Origin: Bacteriovoracaceae bacterium
GTDB taxonomy: Bacteria; Bdellovibrionota; Bacteriovoracia; Bacteriovoracales; Bacteriovoracaceae
DNA length: 47,112 nucleotides
Direction: 5' to 3'
Assembly (NCBI GenBank): GCA_947448495.1
Contig: CANFNX010000002.1
Span: forward strand, 1-47,112
The position numbers and the translations under genes were made by a program. This document shows positions 1-9,710 of the stretch, piece by piece (positions within the stretch are counted from its first letter, which is position 1; each line of letters starts with the position of its first letter). The notes under the pieces were generated by a model that was given only the letters and a program-made list of their open reading frames with translations, had not been told where the DNA came from and searched no databases.

Positions 1-1325
1 CTCCTGAAGATATTGGGGGAATGGCCGCTTCAACAGGAATTTTGACGGCCCGTGGGGGAATGACCTCTCATGCGGCCGTGGTAGCACGCGGGATGGGAAA
101 ACCTTGTGTCGCCGGTTGTACGGCCCTTGTGATTTCAGAAAAAAATAAAACTTTGTCGGTCAAAGGCAAGGTCTATCACGAAGGTGATTTTATCACGTTC
201 GATGGAGCGAATGGCGAAGTTTACGATGGCATTATTCCAACGATTGAAGCCAAAATTACGGCGGATTTTGCTACGTTTATGAAATGGGCCGATGGATTTC
301 GTCGATTGAAAGTTCGCACTAACGCCGACACTCCAGAAGATTCAAAAGTGGCGGTTGAGTTTGGAGCCGAAGGCATTGGCCTTTGCAGAACAGAACACAT
401 GTTCTTTGCTCCAGAGAGGATTCTTGCCGTTCGTGAAATGATTTTTGCAGAAAATGAAAAAGATAGAAAAAAGGCTTTAGATAAACTTCTTCCATTCCAA
501 CGCTCAGACTTTACAGGGATCTTCAAAGAGATGAATGGGCTGCCGGTGAATATCCGTCTTTTAGATCCACCTCTCCATGAGTTCTTACCTCATAATGAAA
601 AGGATCAACAGGAGCTGGCCGATGTCCTTGGGCTTTCGATCAGTGTCATTAAAGAGAGAAATGAGGCGCTTCATGAGTTCAACCCTATGTTGGGTCATCG
701 TGGATGTCGTCTTGCGATTACTTACCCTGAGATTTATTTGATGCAAGTTCGTGCGATTGTGGAAGCGGCGATTGAATCTGATAAAAATGGAATTAAGGTC
801 TTTCCTGAAATCATGATTCCTCTGACGTCAGAACTCAAAGAGTATTCAACCATTAAAAATGAATGCCAAGCTGAGATCGAGAAAGTATTTAAAGAGAAAA
901 ACCATACTGTGAAATACAAAATGGGAACCATGCTGGAGCTTCCACGGGCCTGTATTATGGCCGGAGAGATTGCGAAAGAAGCTGAGTTCTTCTCGTTTGG
1001 AACAAACGATTTAACTCAAACCACTTTTGGTTTATCTCGTGATGATGCGGGTAAGTTTCTTCCAAGCTATACTGCTCGCGGCATTTATCCAAGAGATCCC
1101 TTTGTATCAATTGATACTGAAGGAGTGGGCTTTCTGATGAAGCATGCGGTTTCTGAAGGAAAGAAAACGAATGCTGCGATTCATGCGGGGATCTGTGGAG
1201 AGCACGGTGGTGAGCCGGCCTCAGTGGAATTCTGTCATAAAATTGGACTGGATTATGTGAGTTGCTCGCCCTTTCGCGTTCCCATCGCAAGGCTCGCCGC
1301 GGCCCAAGCTGTTTTAAAAAACTAA
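1..1325 (+). CDS. ppdK: Pyruvate, phosphate dikinase, C-terminal part (5' end outside window)
   Basis: Interconverts pyruvate + ATP + Pi and phosphoenolpyruvate + AMP + PPi in the cytoplasm. The reading frame is open from the first full codon (base 3), so the gene begins before the window; about 440 residues of a protein usually near 880 are visible. The visible part opens in the swivelling phosphohistidine domain, with the GGMTSHAAVVARG motif that carries the phosphorylated His. The PEP/pyruvate-binding TIM barrel follows, with GTNDLTQTTFGLSRDD and the GICGEHGGEP motif holding the general-acid Cys. PEP synthase and PTS enzyme I share the fold, but the sequence around these motifs is PPDK-like. 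It ends in TAA immediately before a strong terminator shared with the convergent gene downstream. Confidence 0.93.
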   Translation, partial: PEDIGGMAASTGILTARGGMTSHAAVVARGMGKPCVAGCTALVISEKNKTLSVKGKVYHEGDFITFDGANGEVYDGIIPTIEAKITADFATFMKWADGFRRLKVRTNADTPEDSKVAVEFGAEGIGLCRTEHMFFAPERILAVREMIFAENEKDRKKALDKLLPFQRSDFTGIFKEMNGLPVNIRLLDPPLHEFLPHNEKDQQELADVLGLSISVIKERNEALHEFNPMLGHRGCRLAITYPEIYLMQVRAIVEAAIESDKNGIKVFPEIMIPLTSELKEYSTIKNECQAEIEKVFKEKNHTVKYKMGTMLELPRACIMAGEIAKEAEFFSFGTNDLTQTTFGLSRDDAGKFLPSYTARGIYPRDPFVSIDTEGVGFLMKHAVSEGKKTNAAIHAGICGEHGGEPASVEFCHKIGLDYVSCSPFRVPIARLAAAQAVLKN

Positions 1326-1330
1326 GTAAA

Positions 1331-1361
1331 AAAAAGCCCCGGTTTCCCGGGGCTTTTTTTT
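1331..1361. terminator. Bidirectional rho-independent terminator between convergent genes
   Basis: A 7-bp GC stem (GCCCCGG with CCGGGGC, loop TTTC) is flanked by an A run on the left and a T run on the right, so it can act on both strands. It ends ppdK, and the stop codon of the minus-strand gene lies at its right edge. Confidence 0.9.
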
Positions 1362-2184
1362 ACTGTTCGTTTGCTTTTGGTTTTGGTTTACCAGAATGTG
1401 AAGGTTCTTCTGATCCCTCCGATTCAGGAAAGTACTGGCCTTGTTTGAGGAATGCACACTGTTCGACAGCATTCGCATATCCAACCGAAATATCAGCAAC
1501 ATCATTTAATGTACTTGCTTCAAGTTCATAAAAGTTTTTTGCATCGCTAAGATTCCCATTCATCTTTCTAAGGGCACTCATGTCTTTAGCGAGATCTTTT
1601 TTAGAGATTCCGAAAAGATCTTTTTGAAATTTGTTGAGCTTGCCAAGAAGATCACTACATTCTTTGATTTTTCCAGCAAATTCACCCTCAATACCATTCT
1701 TTTCGATATATCCACAGACCTCTGGATTAACGGTGACACATTTAAAACCTGAACTTTGTTTTTTAAGCCCAAGAAAATTGATTTTGTAAGTATCTGAGCA
1801 GAAGGTTCTAGAAGTTAAAGAGCCTGCTTCATTGACGGAAGAAGTCTGAGCTTGTTGGAGATTAATTCCGTTCTCTCCATTGCTGAAGTTAACGCTGGAA
1901 ATTCTCTCAATCTTTCCTTCGCCTTTCTCAACATTTAATTTGAATAGAGATTTTTTTCCAAGGAGACCTTTTCTTGGAGTCTTTACACTATTCACTTTAT
2001 AAGTGAACTCTTCTTGTTTTGGAGTCACTTTAATTTCGAAATTAGAAATATCAGCATTATCCTTCAAGGTTGTTTTGCCTTGGGTGATTGAAAAATATCC
2101 ATTAGGGACAAGGTCACCATAATCTTTATCCTGAGCATAAACAGGAAGGGAAGTCAGGGCCATCAGTACAATTAGTTTTTTCAT
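1360..2184 (-). CDS. Secreted protein of unknown function
   Basis: 274 residues. The N-terminus (MKKLIVLMALTSLPVYA, then QDKDYG) is a clear Sec signal peptide, so the product is periplasmic or exported. I do not recognise a family. The mature part is polar, with several cysteines (FCSDT, KCVTVNPEVCGYI, KECSD), which suggests disulphides in the periplasm. The last 20 residues are rich in Glu, Ser, Pro and Lys and look disordered. An AAGGAG ribosome site sits 5-6 bases before the ATG. The gene is monocistronic and converges on ppdK. Confidence 0.8.
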   Translation of the reverse strand: MKKLIVLMALTSLPVYAQDKDYGDLVPNGYFSITQGKTTLKDNADISNFEIKVTPKQEEFTYKVNSVKTPRKGLLGKKSLFKLNVEKGEGKIERISSVNFSNGENGINLQQAQTSSVNEAGSLTSRTFCSDTYKINFLGLKKQSSGFKCVTVNPEVCGYIEKNGIEGEFAGKIKECSDLLGKLNKFQKDLFGISKKDLAKDMSALRKMNGNLSDAKNFYELEASTLNDVADISVGYANAVEQCAFLKQGQYFPESEGSEEPSHSGKPKPKANEQ

Positions 2185-2202
2185 AAAAACTCCTTTTGTT
2201 AC

Positions 2203-2231
2203 AGTCTAATTCATGAAGAGAGGCGATCCAA
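2203..2231 (-). promoter_or_regulatory. Probable sigma70 promoter for the secreted protein gene at 1360-2184
   Basis: On the minus strand TTGGAT (2226-2231) and TAGACT (2203-2208) are separated by 17 bases. Both hexamers match the consensus imperfectly; spacing and position (19 bases before the ATG) are right. Confidence 0.4.
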
Positions 2232-2326
2232 GAAGGTGCACTTTTTGCTTCTCATATCCAAATGAGTTGCTCAGGTAATTCCTTCTAAGAGTTGAATTTC
2301 ATTACAACCTAACTTAAGCTCAAGAG

Positions 2327-3235
2327 ATGGAAGAATTGAAGAAAGTTATTCGTGGTTTAATGCCCCAGGAGAATTTTGATGCTCTTGCCGTTGGCGTGAT
2401 TGATTTTAAGCAAGGCAAGTTTGAAGCCTTTGAAGTGGATCATTTTCAAAATGAACTTTTTTTTCAAAATCAATCACATCTCTTTTTTGATCTGGCCTCA
2501 CTCACAAAACCGCTTACAAATTCACTTTCTTATTTTCTTGAGCCACAGAAATTTGATGAAAATATGCTGCTGTGTTTGAATCATTGTGGAGGATTACCGG
2601 CCTGGGGTCTGTTACCGGCCCAAGGATGGAAAGAGCAGATTTTGAGTTATCCCATTCATACAAGCGAGACCCTTTATTCGGATTTTTCCGCTTTAAGAGT
2701 GATGCTCGAATTAGAAAAGAAAGGAATCAATCAAAAGAAGCTCTGTCAAAGTGTATGGGATAAAGACACTCTTTTTTGGACTGATCTGCCACTGAGTAGC
2801 GCAACTCCACAATGCGGATTCAAAAATGGGCTTCCCAATTTTGGAGAGGTTCATGATCCAAATGCATGGGTGATAGGCGATTTTTGCTCTCATGCTGGGC
2901 TCTTCTCTACCATTCATGGAGTTTGTCAGACGCTTTTGAATTATCAAAATAAAACAGATTTTATAAAAAAAGTTCATCATGATTTGGGCCTACACTCGCG
3001 ACGTTTCTCCTATGGCTGGGATCGCGTGGAGAATCCAGAGTCAACTCTGGCAGGCAAGGGATGCGGGCCTAAAACTTTTGGCCACCTGGGCTTCACAGGC
3101 ACTTCCATTTGGATTGATCCGGATAAATTAAAAGGTCACGTCATCCTCTCCAATGCCACAAAACTTTACTGGTATGACAAGCAAGGCCTGAATGATCTTC
3201 GTCGCGCCATCGGTGAAATCATCTGGCGAACTTAG
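2327..3235 (+). CDS. Serine hydrolase of the class C beta-lactamase / penicillin-binding family
   Basis: 302 residues without an obvious signal peptide. The nucleophile motif SxxK is DLASLTKP (Ser58, Lys61). A YSDFS motif (Tyr117) matches the YxN position of the family, and the C-terminal HLGFTGTS block corresponds to the third (KTG-like) box. The architecture is that of class C-like esterases, amidases and DD-peptidases, so I infer hydrolysis of an amide or ester, possibly a peptidoglycan fragment. Substrate cannot be read from sequence. The mpl gene starts 90 bases downstream on the same strand, which supports a peptidoglycan-recycling role. The ATG at 2327 lacks a strong Shine-Dalgarno sequence (CTCAAGAG upstream). 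Confidence 0.82.
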   Translation: MEELKKVIRGLMPQENFDALAVGVIDFKQGKFEAFEVDHFQNELFFQNQSHLFFDLASLTKPLTNSLSYFLEPQKFDENMLLCLNHCGGLPAWGLLPAQGWKEQILSYPIHTSETLYSDFSALRVMLELEKKGINQKKLCQSVWDKDTLFWTDLPLSSATPQCGFKNGLPNFGEVHDPNAWVIGDFCSHAGLFSTIHGVCQTLLNYQNKTDFIKKVHHDLGLHSRRFSYGWDRVENPESTLAGKGCGPKTFGHLGFTGTSIWIDPDKLKGHVILSNATKLYWYDKQGLNDLRRAIGEIIWRT

Positions 3236-3325
3236 GAGACGAAAAAGTGACTTGCTCAGGTAATTAAACATCCCACTCAAAATTGGACTCTGATAGAATA
3301 GTAGGACTATCGAAAAAGGATTTTT

Positions 3326-4771
3326 ATGGATCTTACACATCTCATTTCTCAAGAAGAACTTATTAAACGTCGTCATGAGATAAAAAAAGTTTTTTTCTAT
3401 CGAATCTGTGGAGCGGGCATGGGTCCTGCCGCCGTCCTAGTGAAACAAGCAGGGTTTCAAGTTGAAGGTGCTGATTCTGCCTTCTATCCTCCTATGAGCA
3501 CCTTTCTTGAAACGACCGGCATCCCTCTTTATAAGTTGGATCAAGTGACTCCTGATTTTCTAAAACAATATGATCTCATTGTTGTGGGGAATTCTGTTTC
3601 TGGTAAAGCTGAAGTCGCTCGAATGATTGAAAAAACAGGAGTTCCTTTCACCTCATTTCCCTCGGCTTTAGGCTCATTGGTCCTGAAAGATAAAAATGTC
3701 GTTGGAATTGCTGGAACTCACGGTAAAACCACTACGACTTATTTCATGACTCAGCTATTGGAAAAACTGAATCAACATCCAGGTAATCTCATTGGGGGAA
3801 TTATTGAGGGGAGAGATCCATCGTGCCTTGGTGATAAGTACTTTGCCATTGAGTCTGATGAGTATGATTCGGCTTACTTTCACAAAATTTCGAAATTCAG
3901 ACTTTATGAACTTAAAAATTTAATTCTGACATCACTTGAATTTGATCATGCAGATATCTTTCCGAATGTGGAAAAAATTGAAGATGAATTTAGAGATGTT
4001 ATACCTAAAGTAAAAACTCTTATTTTCAATCAAGAATATCCATCAGCGATGAAGCTTTATAAAGAATATCATGGACAGAATCCTGATCAAAAGTGGTTTC
4101 TCTATGGAGATAAATCTGTTATCGGTCCTCATGACGTAAAAACTTTTGAAAATGGTTCAACTTTCTCACTGGCCTGGAATGGAGAAAGAATTCCTTTTCA
4201 ATCTTCAGTGATTGGCCAACATAACGTTCTGAACCTTACCAGCTGCTTAATTTTCTTACTTTCTGAAGGCTTTAAAATTGAAGACGTACAAAAGGCTGCT
4301 TCAATGCTTGAGATGGTAAAGCGTCGTCAGGAAGTTCGTGGCAAATATAAAGATATGATTGTGATTGATGACTTCGCTCATCATCCGCGAGCAATCACTG
4401 TCACGATGGATGCCATTCGCGCTCGCTTTAAGGATAAAAAAATTATTACTATTTTTGAACCAATATCAGCAACGGCCAGAAGTTCAATTTTTCAAAATGA
4501 ATTTAGGGATTCCCTGGCCTCGTCTGATAAAGTGATTATTGCTAAGTCAGAAATGAGTACAACAGCACTTAATGGAAAAGATCTTGATGCTGATTTGTTA
4601 GCAAAGGAAATTGAATTAAAGGGGAAACAGGCGATCTGCGTTTCAAAACTCGATGATCTTCGTAAGGCCATTGATCAATTCTCTGGGCCTGAATCTGTGT
4701 TGTTAGTTTTAAGTAATCGAACCTGTTTGGGGTTGTGGGAGTCCAGCTTTGTTACAGAGCTTAAGGCATAA
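3326..4771 (+). CDS. mpl: UDP-N-acetylmuramate:L-Ala-gamma-D-Glu-meso-DAP ligase
   Basis: Mur-ligase family enzyme, 481 residues, cytoplasmic. It would attach recovered murein tripeptide to UDP-MurNAc. The N-terminal Rossmann domain contains GAGMGPAAVL; the ATP-binding P-loop is GTHGKTTT (130-137). The block IESDEYDSAYF followed by LEFDHADIF is characteristic of Mpl rather than MurC, and the C-terminal domain has DDFAHHPRAI. Length fits Mpl (about 450-480). An AAAAAGGA ribosome site precedes the ATG. The next gene overlaps its end by 23 bases. MurC is the alternative annotation automatic pipelines may give; the Mpl-type motifs make me prefer Mpl. Confidence 0.87.
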   Translation: MDLTHLISQEELIKRRHEIKKVFFYRICGAGMGPAAVLVKQAGFQVEGADSAFYPPMSTFLETTGIPLYKLDQVTPDFLKQYDLIVVGNSVSGKAEVARMIEKTGVPFTSFPSALGSLVLKDKNVVGIAGTHGKTTTTYFMTQLLEKLNQHPGNLIGGIIEGRDPSCLGDKYFAIESDEYDSAYFHKISKFRLYELKNLILTSLEFDHADIFPNVEKIEDEFRDVIPKVKTLIFNQEYPSAMKLYKEYHGQNPDQKWFLYGDKSVIGPHDVKTFENGSTFSLAWNGERIPFQSSVIGQHNVLNLTSCLIFLLSEGFKIEDVQKAASMLEMVKRRQEVRGKYKDMIVIDDFAHHPRAITVTMDAIRARFKDKKIITIFEPISATARSSIFQNEFRDSLASSDKVIIAKSEMSTTALNGKDLDADLLAKEIELKGKQAICVSKLDDLRKAIDQFSGPESVLLVLSNRTCLGLWESSFVTELKA

Positions 4772-6467
4772 GGGAGCGCTTCTCTTTGCAACCATTTTTT
4801 CTCTGACTTCTTGTGCCTCTTCTTCATTGAAGTGGCAAGGCGAAATGTCGACTCATGTCGCGACTTATATGAATTCATTTTCCAAGTTTCGGGAAAGAAT
4901 TTGTGTTCCTAAAGCGGAGCAGATTTTTAAAGATGACCTCAAGGCTTACCGAGGTCAGGGTTATTGGATCCCCGAATTAAATGATGACGTTGATGTCGAG
5001 TCGATCACGGCGATACTACCTGAATTTGAAAAAAAAATTACTTGGATAAAAAAACAAAAAGAAAGAATCAAAAAACAACATCTTCCCTCTACATCGGTCA
5101 CTAAAGATGTACGTTTTCTTGTAAGTCGTTTATTGGAGCTAAAAAAATCGGAGTTGTCTTTAAACGAAACAACGAAAATTAATTCTCGTAAAGAATCTCT
5201 GAAACTCCAGGACAAGCTTCTCAAAAGTTATGATCAGCTGATAGGAAAAGTGTCTTTTCTTTCAAATTACCAGTTTCCCGTTGATCATCTCAAAAATCGC
5301 AAAGTCTATGATGAGTTTCGTGAAAAAGAAGATTCCTCCTCTGTCAAAATTGCCAATTATACTTTCTTATATCGGAAACTTCTTGAAGATGGGGCCTATA
5401 ACCCTGACCACACTGGATCTGATATATATTTAAGAACGACACTCGACACAATTCATTTTGAGTTGCTCCAACATGATTTCTATATCACCGAAGATGCTCG
5501 TTATGATTTAGATTTTGTCTTGAATAAAATTGAATCAGAAATTGAAAGAGGGGAGAAAAAAATCCTGGATCGACTTACGGAATGGCAAGAACGTGTCGAA
5601 AGAACCTATCAGTTCTATTTTTCTTTGACTCAGCCTGATCATCAAAAAGTGATTATTGTTCATGGAAAAAAAACGACACCCAACCGTGAGCTCATAAGAG
5701 AACATAATCGTGCTACTGATCAATTGAAAGAATTTGTTTATACAAAACAAGCTGAGGTCTATCAATATTGGTTAAATCAACCAGAATTGATTCGATCCAT
5801 TTTTGTTCTAGAAACAATTCTCATGAATGAAGTTGGTGGTGTCGATGGGGATGATGCTTTGGAGAGGATGGATGTCGCTCGAGTGGTTGTGAATCGTTTA
5901 GATAAACCGAAATATCTCTCGATTGGGAAAAAAGATTTCATTTATCCTTACCTTAAAAAAGTCACATCTGATTTTCATCTACAGAGTGAGAAGTGGCTCA
6001 ATGCCCTCTTCAAGCAAGGTGAATTCTCTTTCACTTACTATTACATGTCCGGTGTCTCTCAAATATTTTGTCCGGATTTAGCTCCAACGGCTCGTAAACT
6101 GCGGGCGCAAAATGTTGAGATTGCTCTGCAGGTTCTCAAAGAAAAAGAGGGTGCTTTTAAGGCGACACGGTACTTCTCGCGCTCAAGCATGATCGGTCGC
6201 ATTCATATGGATAGTATTTGGGAAGATTATGTGGCCTTCCCTCAGCGTCCAGGGCTTTTGGCCTCAGGACAAGAGAGGCTAATGAAGGAGTTTAGGCAGG
6301 GAAATTATCTTTATCTCTACTCCTTTCAAGATCCGCAAAACACTACTTTTCAGGTGATTAAAATTGGAAATGAGACTTATGCTTTAGGTGAGGCCAAGGG
6401 AGTCAAGCTCTTCTATAACCAACGAAATCCCCATTACTTTAAGTATTTTACCAAAGTCGGAAAATAG
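4749..6467 (+). CDS. Lipoprotein with a possible SleB-like cell wall hydrolase region
   Basis: 572 residues. The only workable in-frame start is TTG at 4749, with GGGAG at 4737-4741 seven bases upstream, inside the end of mpl (23-base overlap, so translational coupling is likely). The N-terminus is a lipoprotein signal (ATIFSLTSC, lipobox LTSC), so it is anchored in a membrane facing the periplasm. Residues about 60-300 are charged and helical, probably coiled coil. Around residue 355 the segment ILMNEVGGVDGDDALERMDV followed by ARVVVNRL resembles the E-x-G-...-V-x-NR core of the SleB/hydrolase_2 family. That match is by eye and weak. Context with mpl and a serine hydrolase supports a wall-related role. 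Confidence 0.7.
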   Translation: MLQSLRHKGALLFATIFSLTSCASSSLKWQGEMSTHVATYMNSFSKFRERICVPKAEQIFKDDLKAYRGQGYWIPELNDDVDVESITAILPEFEKKITWIKKQKERIKKQHLPSTSVTKDVRFLVSRLLELKKSELSLNETTKINSRKESLKLQDKLLKSYDQLIGKVSFLSNYQFPVDHLKNRKVYDEFREKEDSSSVKIANYTFLYRKLLEDGAYNPDHTGSDIYLRTTLDTIHFELLQHDFYITEDARYDLDFVLNKIESEIERGEKKILDRLTEWQERVERTYQFYFSLTQPDHQKVIIVHGKKTTPNRELIREHNRATDQLKEFVYTKQAEVYQYWLNQPELIRSIFVLETILMNEVGGVDGDDALERMDVARVVVNRLDKPKYLSIGKKDFIYPYLKKVTSDFHLQSEKWLNALFKQGEFSFTYYYMSGVSQIFCPDLAPTARKLRAQNVEIALQVLKEKEGAFKATRYFSRSSMIGRIHMDSIWEDYVAFPQRPGLLASGQERLMKEFRQGNYLYLYSFQDPQNTTFQVIKIGNETYALGEAKGVKLFYNQRNPHYFKYFTKVGK

Positions 6468-6501
6468 ATCTCATTTGGCCTAAAAAATTCCCAAATAGTT
6501 T

Positions 6502-6530
6502 TTGATAAAACGTATTGCTCACGGTATAAA
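6502..6530 (+). promoter_or_regulatory. Sigma70-type promoter of metK
   Basis: TTGATA (6502-6507), 17 bases, TATAAA (6525-6530): near-consensus with ideal spacing, about 55 bases before the metK start. The -10 box is bracketed by short inverted arms ACGG (6521-6524) and CCGT (6532-6535). Confidence 0.72.
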
Positions 6531-6584
6531 TCCGTAAATTTAGTTTATTATTTGTTTAGTTTATTGCCTGCAAGGAGCAAGTCT

Positions 6585-7748
6585 ATGTTGAAAGATTACA
6601 TGTTTACCTCTGAATCAGTAACTGAAGGACATCCGGACAAGATCGCGGATCAAATCTCAGATGCAGTGCTTGATGCTATGCTTGCTCAAGATCCAAAATC
6701 TCGCGTGGCGTGTGAGACACTCATCACAACTGGTTTAGTGGTTGTTGCTGGTGAAGTGACTACAGGTGCTAACGTTGATATCAACGAAACCGTTCGTAAA
6801 ACGATTAAAAAAATCGGTTATGATCACTCTGATAAAGGCTTTGATGCCACTACTTGTGGTGTCACTATCGCTCTTGGAAAACAATCGCAGGACATCGCCA
6901 TCGGTGTAAATGAAGGTGAAGGAAAATTCCTTGACCAAGGTGCTGGTGACCAAGGCTTGATGTTTGGTTACGCCATCAATGAAACAGATTCGTATATGCC
7001 GATGACCATCGATCTTTCGCATAAACTTGCTAAGAAGTTAGCCGAAGTTCGCCATAATGGAACACTCAAAGATCTTCGCGCTGATGGTAAAACTCAAGTG
7101 ACGGCCCAATACATTGACGGCAAACTTGCTCGCATTGATGCTATCGTGGTTTCTTCTCAACATGCTGAGAGCATGACTCAAAAGCAAATTGAAGAAGGGA
7201 TTATGGAAGAAGTTATTAAGAAGACTGTTCCTGCACACCTCATCGATAAAAATACGAAGTACTTCATCAATCCAACAGGTCGCTTTGTGATTGGTGGGCC
7301 GATGGGAGACTGTGGTCTTACAGGTCGTAAAATTATCGTTGATACTTACGGCGGTCATGGTGCTCACGGCGGTGGAGCTTTCTCTGGTAAAGATCCTTCA
7401 AAAGTGGATCGTTCAGCTGCCTATGCTGCTCGCCACATCGCTAAGAACGTCGTCGCTGCTGGTCTTGCAGACCGCGCTCTGGTTCAAGTCGCCTATGCCA
7501 TTGGTGTTGCAAAACCAATGTCACTTTTGATTGATACTTTCGGCACAGCTAAAGTAGATGAGAATAAACTTACGATGGCGATTAATGAGCTTTTCGATAT
7601 GAGACCTAAGGCGATCATTCAGCGCCTGGATCTTCTTAAGCCAATGTACTCTGAGACAGCTGCTTACGGTCACTTTGGTCGCACTTCGGCCAACGGCTTT
7701 ACTTGGGAAAAAACCGATATGGTTGCTGCTCTTAAGGGCTTTTTCTAA
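6585..7748 (+). CDS. metK: S-adenosylmethionine synthetase
   Basis: Makes SAM from methionine and ATP in the cytoplasm. At 387 residues from the ATG at 6585 it is full length. AAGGAG lies at 6572-6577, seven bases upstream, which favours this start over the longer frame from 6552. Family motifs are in order: [17 protein letters not shown] (ATP/Mg binding), the [12 protein letters not shown] hexapeptide loop, [20 protein letters not shown], and the P-loop-like [16 protein letters not shown]. All residues I know to be catalytic in the family appear present. The roughly 50-base leader after the predicted transcription start is too short for a SAM-I riboswitch and I see none. Confidence 0.97.
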   Translation: MLKDYMFTSESVTEGHPDKIADQISDAVLDAMLAQDPKSRVACETLITTGLVVVAGEVTTGANVDINETVRKTIKKIGYDHSDKGFDATTCGVTIALGKQSQDIAIGVNEGEGKFLDQGAGDQGLMFGYAINETDSYMPMTIDLSHKLAKKLAEVRHNGTLKDLRADGKTQVTAQYIDGKLARIDAIVVSSQHAESMTQKQIEEGIMEEVIKKTVPAHLIDKNTKYFINPTGRFVIGGPMGDCGLTGRKIIVDTYGGHGAHGGGAFSGKDPSKVDRSAAYAARHIAKNVVAAGLADRALVQVAYAIGVAKPMSLLIDTFGTAKVDENKLTMAINELFDMRPKAIIQRLDLLKPMYSETAAYGHFGRTSANGFTWEKTDMVAALKGFF

Positions 7749-7774
7749 GCTAAAATTCTTCTTTGATCTTATGC

Positions 7775-7804
7775 AAGGCCCTCTCAAAGAGGGCCTTTTT
7801 TTTT
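7775..7804 (+). terminator. Rho-independent terminator of metK
   Basis: Perfect 10-bp stem AAGGCCCTCT / AGAGGGCCTT with loop CAA (7775-7797), followed by a T run to 7804. Confidence 0.93.
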
Positions 7805-7842
7805 GGTCTATGAGAATTCAGAAAATACCGTAAAATGGCTAA

Positions 7843-8073
7843 ATGAAGGAAATCTATTTTCTTGCTCGTCATACACCTTTTTGGGCCATCCCAGTGATGG
7901 TCCTGTCGTTAGAATTTGGGTACGTTCTTTGGCTCAAAAAGAAAAAGAAAAGTGCTGTCATGTGTGTGATGTTGGCGATGATTGGTGTGGGAGCAGTGGG
8001 TTTTTATTATTGGGCCGGTGGCCCAGAAAAATCTGTGAAATACCTTAAGATGATGCATCGCAACTATCGCTAG
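7843..8073 (+). CDS. Small membrane protein, unknown function
   Basis: 76 residues with two predicted membrane helices (about 11-30 and 37-56) joined by a very basic KKKKK loop, and a basic C-terminal tail (MMHRNYR). By the positive-inside rule the loop should be cytoplasmic. I do not recognise a family. There is no good ribosome site before the ATG, and a second frame overlaps it, so the call rests on the coherent two-helix topology and on the gene filling the gap between two terminated units. Confidence 0.5.
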   Translation: MKEIYFLARHTPFWAIPVMVLSLEFGYVLWLKKKKKSAVMCVMLAMIGVGAVGFYYWAGGPEKSVKYLKMMHRNYR

Positions 8074-8192
8074 AATAAAGTCTTACATTTTGACACCCCC
8101 TACTTAACCTGTTGAAAACAATAGATTCATCCCGAGTCTAAAATTTGACACCATTACTCAGTCTTAGTAAGTTGATAGCATCTGGAGGATCT

Positions 8193-9707
8193 ATGGATGA
8201 TATGAACTTTCTTCATCAAACCTTTGATGGTGCCGAAGCCGCTAATTTCCCTCCCATTGTCATTGTTGAGGATGACAAGCTTCTGGGAATGAGCTTAAAG
8301 AAATACCTCGAATACACTCTAAAATTAAAAGTTCTCCTCTATGCTAATGCTGAAGACTGTTTGATGGAGTTTGCTAAAAATCATCCAACAGAAAAACCTT
8401 TCTGCCTGATTTCAGATATCAGTTTGGGTCAGGGCTCAGATGGTCTGTTCCTCATAGACCTCCTCAAAGAGAAGGGATTTGAGTTCGTCTCGATTGTCAT
8501 GACGGGATTTGCTAGTATTGAGACCGCCATCGCTGCCACAAAAAAAGGTGTTTTTCATTACCTCACCAAACCTTTTGAGCCTGAAAATCTCAAAATGCTT
8601 GTGATTCAGGCCCTGCAGGCCAAATTACCAAGCCACTTACCAAAAGAAATTTTGAATGAGGGGCAAGGTATTTTTGCAGACCAATCTCGCTCGAGAAATC
8701 CTTCAAAACTCAAAATTGATCGCCCGACAGTGGAAGATACTTTTGAAGGCATGATTGGCCGCTCAAAGGCGATGAGAGATGTCTTCGATCGCATCAGTAA
8801 GGTGGCCAAGAGCGATTCGACGATTCTTATCATGGGGCCATCAGGGACAGGTAAGGAGCTCGTTGCATCAGCTATTCATAAACTGTCTCATCGTCATCTA
8901 AGAAATAGAATCTCCGTTAATTGCGGAGCCATTCCAAGTGAACTTCTGGAAAGTGAGCTTTTTGGGCACATGAAGGGTGCTTTTACAGGTGCCATTTCTA
9001 ATCGCAAAGGGCGCTTTGAACTTGCTGAAGGTGGAACAATTTTCTTGGATGAGATTGGTGATATGCCAATGCTTCTTCAGGTGAAACTCCTTCGCGTTCT
9101 TCAGGAAAGGCAAATCGAGCCAGTAGGTTCGACAGAGCTTTTACCTATTGATGTGCGTGTGATTGCAGCTACTCACCGTGATCTGGATAAAGCCGTTCAG
9201 GAAGGAAAATTCCGCGAAGACCTTTTCTATCGCTTAAATGTGATTCCTATACGTATGCCGGCCCTAAAAGAGCGACGTGAAGATATTCCACTTTTGATTT
9301 CTCACTTCTTAGATCGTTTTGTTTCAGCAGATCGATCGAACGAAATTAGTTTTGCTCCACTCACAATGGATCTTTTGATGGGCTATGATTGGCCAGGAAA
9401 CGTTCGTGAGTTAGAAAACGTCATTGAGCGATTGGTTATTCTTCGAGGTGGAAATGAAATCCTTCCTGAGGATCTTCCGGCCAAAATTTTCCGCTCAAAT
9501 CCTCTCGCGACTCAAACTTATAAAACACTCTTTGAACTTCCTGAAGTCGGAGTTGATCTTAAGCAGATCTTATCTGATATTGAAGATTCTTTGATCGTTC
9601 AGGCGATGAATCGAACAGGTGGAAATAAGAATCAAGCTTCAAAGCTTCTGACTCTTAACCGGACAACATTGATCGAAAAAATGAAAAAGAAAAATTTAGA
9701 AATGTAA
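8193..9707 (+). CDS. NtrC-family sigma54-dependent response regulator
   Basis: 504 residues from the ATG at 8193, which has GGAGG just upstream; the frame stays open from 8145 but that extension lacks a ribosome site. The receiver domain (about 20-140) has the acidic pair EDD, phospho-acceptor Asp75 (ISDIS), VMTG and LTKPF. The AAA+ domain has Walker A GPSGTGKE, the sigma54-contact loop GAFTGA, Walker [12 protein letters not shown] and the arginine-finger region REDLFYRL. The C-terminus is a Fis-type helix-turn-helix ([18 protein letters not shown]). It should activate sigma54 promoters after phosphorylation. No partner kinase is adjacent. Contrast the degenerate relative at 18741-19682. Confidence 0.95.
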   Translation: MDDMNFLHQTFDGAEAANFPPIVIVEDDKLLGMSLKKYLEYTLKLKVLLYANAEDCLMEFAKNHPTEKPFCLISDISLGQGSDGLFLIDLLKEKGFEFVSIVMTGFASIETAIAATKKGVFHYLTKPFEPENLKMLVIQALQAKLPSHLPKEILNEGQGIFADQSRSRNPSKLKIDRPTVEDTFEGMIGRSKAMRDVFDRISKVAKSDSTILIMGPSGTGKELVASAIHKLSHRHLRNRISVNCGAIPSELLESELFGHMKGAFTGAISNRKGRFELAEGGTIFLDEIGDMPMLLQVKLLRVLQERQIEPVGSTELLPIDVRVIAATHRDLDKAVQEGKFREDLFYRLNVIPIRMPALKERREDIPLLISHFLDRFVSADRSNEISFAPLTMDLLMGYDWPGNVRELENVIERLVILRGGNEILPEDLPAKIFRSNPLATQTYKTLFELPEVGVDLKQILSDIEDSLIVQAMNRTGGNKNQASKLLTLNRTTLIEKMKKKNLEM

Positions 9708-9710
9708 TGA

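Noticed and set aside
2267-3265. The 14-mer TTGCTCAGGTAATT occurs at 2267-2280 and 3252-3265, each shortly before a gene start
   Set aside because: Several chance 14-mer pairs are expected in 47 kb (about 47112 squared / 2 / 4^14, roughly four); no promoter or symmetry explains it.
6468-6584. SAM riboswitch before metK
   Set aside because: The leader after the predicted promoter is about 50 bases and shows no SAM-I-like helices.
7803-8048. 81-codon frame overlapping the small membrane protein gene
   Set aside because: Composition is Ser/Cys/Trp-rich with no coherent topology or ribosome site; the 76-residue frame has two membrane helices.
8088-8152. Two TTGACACC motifs before the NtrC-type gene
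   Set aside because: Both contain the -35 hexamer TTGACA, but neither has a convincing -10 at 16-18 bases.
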